From Propionibacteriaceae bacterium (GTDB lineage: Bacteria > Actinomycetota > Actinomycetes > Propionibacteriales > Propionibacteriaceae): a stretch of DNA of 64,000 nucleotides. The stretch lies in NCBI GenBank assembly GCA_905372155.1, contig CAJPNZ010000002.1, positions 1 to 64,000 on the forward strand. The letters are read 5' to 3'. The translations under genes were made by a program, and so were the position numbers. Shown in pieces: positions 59,387 to 64,000 of the stretch. Position 1 is the first letter of the stretch, and every line of letters starts with the position of its first letter. The notes beneath the pieces are model-generated. The model saw nothing but the letters and a program-made list of their open reading frames with translations. It had not been told where the DNA came from and did no database searches.

Positions 59387-60233
59387 GCAGGGGCAGGATC
59401 CGCTCGGTGAACAGGGGTGCCCATCCGGGTTCCGGGGAGGCCGGATCCACGAAACGGGCCTCCTCGATCTCGGACCGCGGAACCGGGAGCCGGTCGAGGG
59501 ACTCGGGTGCGCGGAAGACGTCGGCGAGAACGACGGTGTCGGTCTCATTGGCGGCCGCGGCGCGATGCCTTCCCAAAGGCAGCAGTCCCTCCGGGTCGAG
59601 TTCCAGCCCCAGCTCCTCACGCAACTCGCGGACAGCGCACTGCTCCGGGGTTTCCCCCGGTTCGGGTTTCCCACCCGGGTTGAGGAAGGCGTCGGTGCCG
59701 CGTTTGCGGACCATCAGCACCCGGCCCGCCGTGTCTGTGAGGACCACGGCGCTGACCCGGATCTCCGCCGGCCTTCGCATCCTCGTGTGCGGGATGCCCG
59801 CCTCCGGGTACTCCGGACCCACCGGCTCGAATCCGAATTCGCGGTAGAGCGGAACCACGTGGCTCTGCGAGTGGATCACGATCGGCTGCCCGCCGAAGCG
59901 TCCCAGCACGGCCGCAACCAGTGCGCGCGCCAGGCCGTCGCCGCGCCTGTCGGCCCTGACGGCCACCCTCCCGAAGGAGCGGGTTGCTCCCAGTTCGGGT
60001 TCGCCGAGCAGCACCGTGCGCAGATATCCCGCGCAACCGGTTTCGTCGGGGATCCACCAGTGGAGGGTCCCGGGATGCCTGTCGAGGTCGTCGAGGTCGG
60101 GAATGTCGATGCGTTGCTCCACGAAGAACACCTCGGATCTCAAGGACACGATCTCGAAGAACTCATCCCGGGTCAGTTCTTCCCAGTTCCTGACCTGTAT
60201 CGAGGTTTCCACGATGTCGCCTGCTCCCTTCAC
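59367..60233 (-). CDS. GNAT (ElaA-like) and Nudix hydrolase fusion
   Basis: 288 aa of two parts. Residues about 10-150 are an ElaA-like acetyltransferase (LRSEVFFVEQRIDIPDLDDLD, VAVRADRRGDGLARALVAAV). Residues about 155-288 are a Nudix hydrolase with a complete box GKPEPGETPEQCAVRELREE plus LGL. The first half would acetylate an unknown amine; the second would hydrolyse a nucleoside diphosphate-linked compound, with KRGTDAFLNPGGK typical of broad housecleaning members. Both active sites look intact. Its tail overlaps the convergent helicase gene by 20 bases. Confidence 0.9.
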   Translation of the reverse strand: MKGAGDIVETSIQVRNWEELTRDEFFEIVSLRSEVFFVEQRIDIPDLDDLDRHPGTLHWWIPDETGCAGYLRTVLLGEPELGATRSFGRVAVRADRRGDGLARALVAAVLGRFGGQPIVIHSQSHVVPLYREFGFEPVGPEYPEAGIPHTRMRRPAEIRVSAVVLTDTAGRVLMVRKRGTDAFLNPGGKPEPGETPEQCAVRELREELGLELDPEGLLPLGRHRAAAANETDTVVLADVFRAPESLDRLPVPRSEIEEARFVDPASPEPGWAPLFTERILPLLNHPAG

Positions 60234-60327
60234 CCCACCACGGGAAACCCGCGGGAACCGCCCGGCCCCCGTTTTGGTGGTGTGGCGTAACCTGAGGGTA
60301 CAGGGCGCTTTCTAGGAGTGATTTGCC

Positions 60328-61056
60328 GTGAGCCTTGGTGGCTTGATGATCATGATGATTGTGGCCGGGATGATCTTCCTGGCTCTCAGGGGTTCGCGCG
60401 CGTTGAACAGGGGTCAGCAGCCGCAGCAACTCGGCGCGGGACCGGTGCGATACGGCGAGACCCCCCTCGGGGATGCGGCACGCGCTTCCTTGGATGCCGA
60501 CATCACGCGTTTCGGCGACGAGTTGCGCGATCTCGACCTGGACGTGGTCGGTATCGAGTTGAGCGAGGAGGCCCGGGCGAATTACTCGGAGGCTCTCGAC
60601 GCCTACGAGAACGCCAAGCAGGCCATGAACCAGGCGCGCTACGAATCCGACGCCACCGCCATCGCCCACATCCTCGAGGAAGGGCGCTACGCGATGGCCT
60701 GTGTGAAGTCCCGCGCCCAGGGCCAACCGGTGCCGGAACGCCGCCCGCCGTGCTTCTTCGACCCGGCCCACGGGCCCTCCACCAGGAACGTCACCTGGGC
60801 TCCCCCCGGCGGCGCGCCACGCGAGGTCCCGGCCTGCGCGCTCGACGCGGCCCGCGTCACATCCGGGGCGGACCCGCACATCCGTATGGTCCAGCAGGGC
60901 TACCAAGCGGTTCCCTACTGGCAGGATCAGGGGCACGCCGCCTACGCGCGTGGTTACTACGAACCCTACGGGCTGGATCCGGTGGTCCAGGGACTGGCGA
61001 AGGGTGCGTTGCTGTTCGGTGGGTTCTCCCTCCTGATGGGGCTCCTCGACGACTGA
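60328..61056 (+). CDS. Conserved actinobacterial membrane protein of unknown function
   Basis: 242 aa, GTG 60328. An N-terminal transmembrane helix (LMIMMIVAGMIFLALRGSRA) is followed by a helical charged region (residues 50-120). A Cys/Pro motif RRPPCFFDPAHGPSTRNVTW, then a second Cys (VPACALDA), recurs in actinobacterial proteins I recognise but cannot name. The C-terminus is Tyr/Gly-rich with a short hydrophobic end (GALLFGGFSLLMGLL). The Cys pair may form a disulfide if the region lies outside the cell. Confidence 0.75.
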   Translation: MSLGGLMIMMIVAGMIFLALRGSRALNRGQQPQQLGAGPVRYGETPLGDAARASLDADITRFGDELRDLDLDVVGIELSEEARANYSEALDAYENAKQAMNQARYESDATAIAHILEEGRYAMACVKSRAQGQPVPERRPPCFFDPAHGPSTRNVTWAPPGGAPREVPACALDAARVTSGADPHIRMVQQGYQAVPYWQDQGHAAYARGYYEPYGLDPVVQGLAKGALLFGGFSLLMGLLDD

Positions 61057-61063
61057 CCCGTTC

Positions 61064-61083
61064 GGCACCGGTTTTCCGGTGCC
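61064..61083 (+). terminator. Hairpin after the membrane protein gene
   Basis: A perfect 8-bp stem (GGCACCGG / CCGGTGCC) with a TTTT loop follows 7 bases after the stop codon. No T-run follows, so termination is probable only in part. Confidence 0.4.
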
Positions 61084-61176
61084 GGCAGCCCATGGCCCCG
61101 GGGACGCACAGGCCCGCCCGGTGGCGGGAGGCCCGGCCATGCGGAAAAATGAGGCACTCGTCCGATGAGGTAGGCG

Positions 61177-63018
61177 GTGCACGTGTTCAGGGAACTTCGA
61201 GAGGGGATCGGTGGATTCCTGCGATCCGCCGGCCTCATGTTCCGGTATCTGATCGTAACGAGCATCCTCCAGGCCACGGTCCTCTTTCCCCTGTTCTGGT
61301 GGGCCGCAAAGTACCTGTTCGCGATGCGGGGCCTGGTATCCCTGAACAACGCCAACGCGAGCCGGTTCCTGCTCTCCACCCCGGGGGCGCTGTTCATCCT
61401 GCTCGCCCTGACGATGGTGTTGTTGACGACCCTGCTGGAGGTCGGCGGGTTCGTGAAGCTGAGCGCCATCGCGATCGGGAGCGACACAAAACCCTCCTAC
61501 CTCACCGTCATCGGCAGTATCCTCCGTTCCCTGTTCAAGATCGCCGGGCCGGGCCTGGTCCTTCTCCTGCCGTTCGCGCTGGTGGTGCTGCCGTTGACGG
61601 GGTCGGCGCTGAACCCGAGTTTCCTCACCAAGTTTCGCATTCCGAATTTCATCACCGCCGCCATTTTCGCCAATCCCCTGTACGCCGTCGCCTACTGGTG
61701 CCTCGTGGCCCTGATGTACGTCGCGGCCCTGATGATCGTCTTCGTCTTCCACTTCATGCTGCTCGGTGATCTCAAGACCCTCGCTGCAATCAGAGCGAGC
61801 ATTCGCCTGATGAAACCGAACGTGCTGCGTTTCGCGGCCTTCATGTTTCTCGCGATCCTGTTCTTCGCCATCCTCGCCGCGCTCGTCATCGGAGCGGTCG
61901 CCAGCCTCCATCTCCTGAGCATGATGGCTGTCCCGGAGGGTGCCACCGCCCTCGCGACCTTCGTCGGTTCCGTTTTCGTGATCCTGCTGGCCCTGGTGGT
62001 CGGCCTGATGGCCAGTTTCGTGGTGCCGCTGGAGCTGTACCTGCTCACCAACCGCTACTACGCCTTCCTGCGGAAATTGCCCGATTCCGATCCGCTCAGG
62101 CCGTTGGCCGACGTCGTGCCCACCATGCCCCCCAAGAAACGCCCGAGTCTCCTCGACCGCGCCCTGGGACACCGGATCGCACTCAGTTTTCTGGTCGCGG
62201 CGTTCGTGGTCAGCATCGCTGGTCTCTTCACCATCACCGCCGACGAATTGACGGCCGCACCCGACATCGCAGTGGTGGGGCACCGCGGCGGACCGGATGA
62301 CACCGCGGTGGAGAACAGCATGGAGGCGGTCGAGCAGTCGATCGCCGCCGGGGCCGGTTACGTCGAGATGGACATCCAGCGCACCCGGGACGGCCAGTAC
62401 GTGGTCTTCCATGACGAGGATTTCTCGCGGTTCACCCATGAACGCCGCTCGGTTCACGAAATGACGTTGGCCGAGATCCGGGAGCTGGATCTCGGCGAGA
62501 AGTCGAATGGCAGGTTCAGCAACGTCAGGGTGCCCACCCTGGAGGAACTTCTGGAGAGAACCCGCGGGCGCATCGGGATCTTCCTCGAACTCAAGGGCCG
62601 CAGCGCCGACCAGCAGATGGTCGACGATGCCGTTGCGGCCGTGAAGCGCCACGACATGCTGGACCGCGTGGTGGTGATATCGCTCAAGTACGAGTTGATC
62701 ACCGGAATTGAGGAACGCCACCCCGAGGTGACGAGCGGTTTCATTTATTTCCTGTCCTTCGGGGACACCGCGCACCTGGTCGGCGACTACTTGATTCTTG
62801 AGGAGGACGCCGCCACCAGTGACACGATCACGCAGATCCACGAGGCTGGTAAACGCGCCGCAGTCTGGACCGTCAACACTGAGGAATCAATGCAGAAATT
62901 CGTCAACTGGCCGGTGGATGCCGTGATCACCGACCGGGTCCGGCAGTGGCAGGCCGTCGCGGAGGAACGCCGGCGGGCCGCCCCGCTGGATGTGCTGATG
63001 AGTGAGCTCATCGAGTAG
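61177..63018 (+). CDS. Membrane glycerophosphodiester phosphodiesterase
   Basis: 613 aa, GTG 61177 with GAGG 6 bases upstream (GTG 61183 possible). The first 330 residues hold seven or eight transmembrane helices of the GPDPase membrane-domain type (AIRASIRLMKPNVLRFAAFM). A GDPD domain follows from about residue 360: VVGHRGGPDDTAVENSMEAV with the catalytic His/Arg and Glu, EMDIQRTRDGQYVVFHD, and FLELKGR. It releases alcohol from glycerophosphodiesters, for example from lipoteichoic acid or lipid turnover. The extracellular or cytoplasmic side of the active site cannot be read from sequence. Confidence 0.9.
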   Translation: MHVFRELREGIGGFLRSAGLMFRYLIVTSILQATVLFPLFWWAAKYLFAMRGLVSLNNANASRFLLSTPGALFILLALTMVLLTTLLEVGGFVKLSAIAIGSDTKPSYLTVIGSILRSLFKIAGPGLVLLLPFALVVLPLTGSALNPSFLTKFRIPNFITAAIFANPLYAVAYWCLVALMYVAALMIVFVFHFMLLGDLKTLAAIRASIRLMKPNVLRFAAFMFLAILFFAILAALVIGAVASLHLLSMMAVPEGATALATFVGSVFVILLALVVGLMASFVVPLELYLLTNRYYAFLRKLPDSDPLRPLADVVPTMPPKKRPSLLDRALGHRIALSFLVAAFVVSIAGLFTITADELTAAPDIAVVGHRGGPDDTAVENSMEAVEQSIAAGAGYVEMDIQRTRDGQYVVFHDEDFSRFTHERRSVHEMTLAEIRELDLGEKSNGRFSNVRVPTLEELLERTRGRIGIFLELKGRSADQQMVDDAVAAVKRHDMLDRVVVISLKYELITGIEERHPEVTSGFIYFLSFGDTAHLVGDYLILEEDAATSDTITQIHEAGKRAAVWTVNTEESMQKFVNWPVDAVITDRVRQWQAVAEERRRAAPLDVLMSELIE

Positions 63019-63022
63019 GAGG

Positions 63023-63044
63023 CTCCGGCGCCGTGGCGCCGGAG
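63023..63044 (+). terminator. Hairpin after the phosphodiesterase gene
   Basis: A 9-bp GC-rich perfect stem (CTCCGGCGC / GCGCCGGAG) with a CGTG loop, 4 bases after the stop. No T-run follows. It may reduce read-through into the helicase gene. Confidence 0.45.
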
Positions 63045-63078
63045 GATGCCGCGGAGCTGGGGTACGCTTCGGGGCCGT

Positions 63079-64000
63079 ATGACTTCCTCCGCGTTCGAAC
63101 ACCTCTCCCCCGCGTTCCCGCAGCGCGCCGCCTGGGGCACCGCGCAGAGTCTCCGGGCCTGGCAGGTGGCCGCCCTCGAGCTGTACGCGACCAGCCAGCC
63201 CCGCGACTTCCTGTGCGTGGCCACCCCCGGGGCGGGCAAGACGACCTTCGCGTTGCGTGTCGCCCATCAGCTGTTGCACACCCGGACCGTGAAACGCGTC
63301 GTGGTGGTGACCCCCACCGAGCACCTCAAGACGCAGTGGGCCGATGCCGCGGCCCGGGTCGGTATTCACCTGGATCCGGGCACCGGAGGGGTGAGGCGGG
63401 GACGCTCCAGGCAGTTCGACGGGTCGGTGGTGACCTACGCGGGGGTTTCCTTGCGCGCCTACGCCTACGAGGCACTGTGCAACCAGGTTTCCACGCTGGT
63501 GATCTTCGACGAGATCCATCATGCGGGCGACACCAGGAGTTGGGGGGACGGCATCCTGCAGGGTTTCTCCGAGGCCACCCGCCGCCTGGCACTAACCGGC
63601 ACCCCGTTCCGCTCCGATGACAGCCCGATCCCGTTCGTGACCTATGAGGAATCCGAGTCGGGGGTCAGGATCTCGCGGGCCGACTACACCTACGGCTACC
63701 GGGAGGCTCTGGCGGACCACGTGGTGCGGCCCGTGATCTTCATGAACTACGGCGGGCAGATGCGTTGGCGGATGCGCTCCGGGGAGGTGCTCGACGCCGA
63801 CCTGGGAACGATACTCACCAAGGACCTGACCGCCCACGCCTGGCGCACCGCCCTGTCGCCGACGGGCGAGTGGATCCCCGCCGTGCTGCGGGCCGCTGAC
63901 CAGCGCCTGACGCAGGTGCGTCGCGCCATCCCCGACGCGGGCGGCCTGGTGATAGCCACCAATCAGTCCGTGGCGCGCTCCTACGCGAAGATCCTGACCG
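63079..64000 (+). CDS. Superfamily 2 DEAD/DEAH helicase, 3' end outside window
   Basis: The frame starts at ATG 63079 (MTSSAFEHLSPAFPQRAAWG) and stays open to the window end, 307 codons visible. Motif I ATPGAGKTTFAL, Ia VVVTPTEHLKTQWA, motif II IFDEIHHAGD, motif III ALTGTPFRSD, and the start of the second RecA domain (GGLVIATNQSVARSYAKIL) are read. The type resembles the ResIII/RecQ-like DNA helicases often found alone in actinobacteria. The full length and the C-terminal domain cannot be seen. Confidence 0.88.
   Translation, partial: MTSSAFEHLSPAFPQRAAWGTAQSLRAWQVAALELYATSQPRDFLCVATPGAGKTTFALRVAHQLLHTRTVKRVVVVTPTEHLKTQWADAAARVGIHLDPGTGGVRRGRSRQFDGSVVTYAGVSLRAYAYEALCNQVSTLVIFDEIHHAGDTRSWGDGILQGFSEATRRLALTGTPFRSDDSPIPFVTYEESESGVRISRADYTYGYREALADHVVRPVIFMNYGGQMRWRMRSGEVLDADLGTILTKDLTAHAWRTALSPTGEWIPAVLRAADQRLTQVRRAIPDAGGLVIATNQSVARSYAKILT

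Noticed and set aside
57032..59674. 880-codon open frame on the minus strand opposite the Ski2-like helicase
   Set aside because: High GC keeps antisense frames open; the translation is low in helicase-like or any family motifs, while the + strand shows a full helicase.
60163..62841. 892-codon open frame on the minus strand opposite the phosphodiesterase and membrane gene
   Set aside because: It is an antisense shadow rich in Gly, His, Glu and Gln; the + strand frames show transmembrane and GDPD motifs.

Overview
The window is high-GC DNA from an actinobacterium. Gene order (sigE, a zinc-binding anti-sigma gene, tatB and mrp on one side; dapA, an O-methyltransferase, glgC and glgA on the other; then a LOG-family gene, dapE and dapD) matches the mycobacterial/propionibacterial arrangement. 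Mycothiol-linked remnants, DUF3117, TatB and the phage relatives suggest the family Propionibacteriaceae (an Arachnia/Propionibacterium-like host). This is inferred from gene content and composition, not from a marker search.

Region 1 (1-1392): the 3' end of a low-GC, YVTN-type beta-propeller surface protein with a C-terminal membrane anchor, closed by a strong terminator. Its base composition differs sharply from everything to the right.

Region 2 (about 1207-12560): a tail-plus-lysis module of a siphovirus, all on the + strand and tightly packed. It holds a tail tube protein, two tail-assembly chaperone frames probably joined by a -1 frameshift, a long tape measure, a fibronectin-like tail protein, a tail hub, a receptor-binding protein, an M15-type endolysin, a coiled-coil membrane protein, a holin and a small last gene. 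No terminase, portal, capsid, integrase or repressor is visible. The module could be a truncated prophage, a headless tailocin, or a product of recombination or assembly at the left edge. It ends next to rnpB.

Region 3 (12745-44689): chromosomal core. It contains rnpB behind an RNB exonuclease, a coiled-coil zinc-ribbon protein, aminopeptidase P, stress and membrane proteins, Mrp, TatB, and the SigE envelope-stress regulon with a recognisable ECF promoter and a fused RseA/RseB-like anti-sigma protein. Four genes for the succinylase branch of diaminopimelate/lysine synthesis (dapA, dapE, dapD, dapC) lie within 12 kb, along with glycogen genes glgC/glgA, a lipoprotein serpin, a lysozyme-like protein, a VanW protein, an MFS exporter beside a Qnr-like pentapeptide protein, SppA and transketolase.

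Region 4 (44690-48756): an accessory insert. A two-gene operon encodes a secreted precursor with a six-cysteine hydrophobic C-terminus (candidate halocin-C8-like bacteriocin) and a two-helix membrane protein (candidate immunity), followed by a strong terminator. Next to it is a penicillin-acylase-family pseudogene with several frameshifts.

Region 5 (49029-64000): a five-gene translationally coupled cassette (SWIM zinc finger, DUF5691-like, MoxR/YehL AAA+ ATPase, DUF5682-like, VWA protein), a shrunken in-frame relic of mycothiol-dependent formaldehyde dehydrogenase, a Ski2-like RNA helicase, a GNAT-Nudix fusion, a membrane-anchored glycerophosphodiesterase, and the start of another superfamily 2 helicase that runs off the window.
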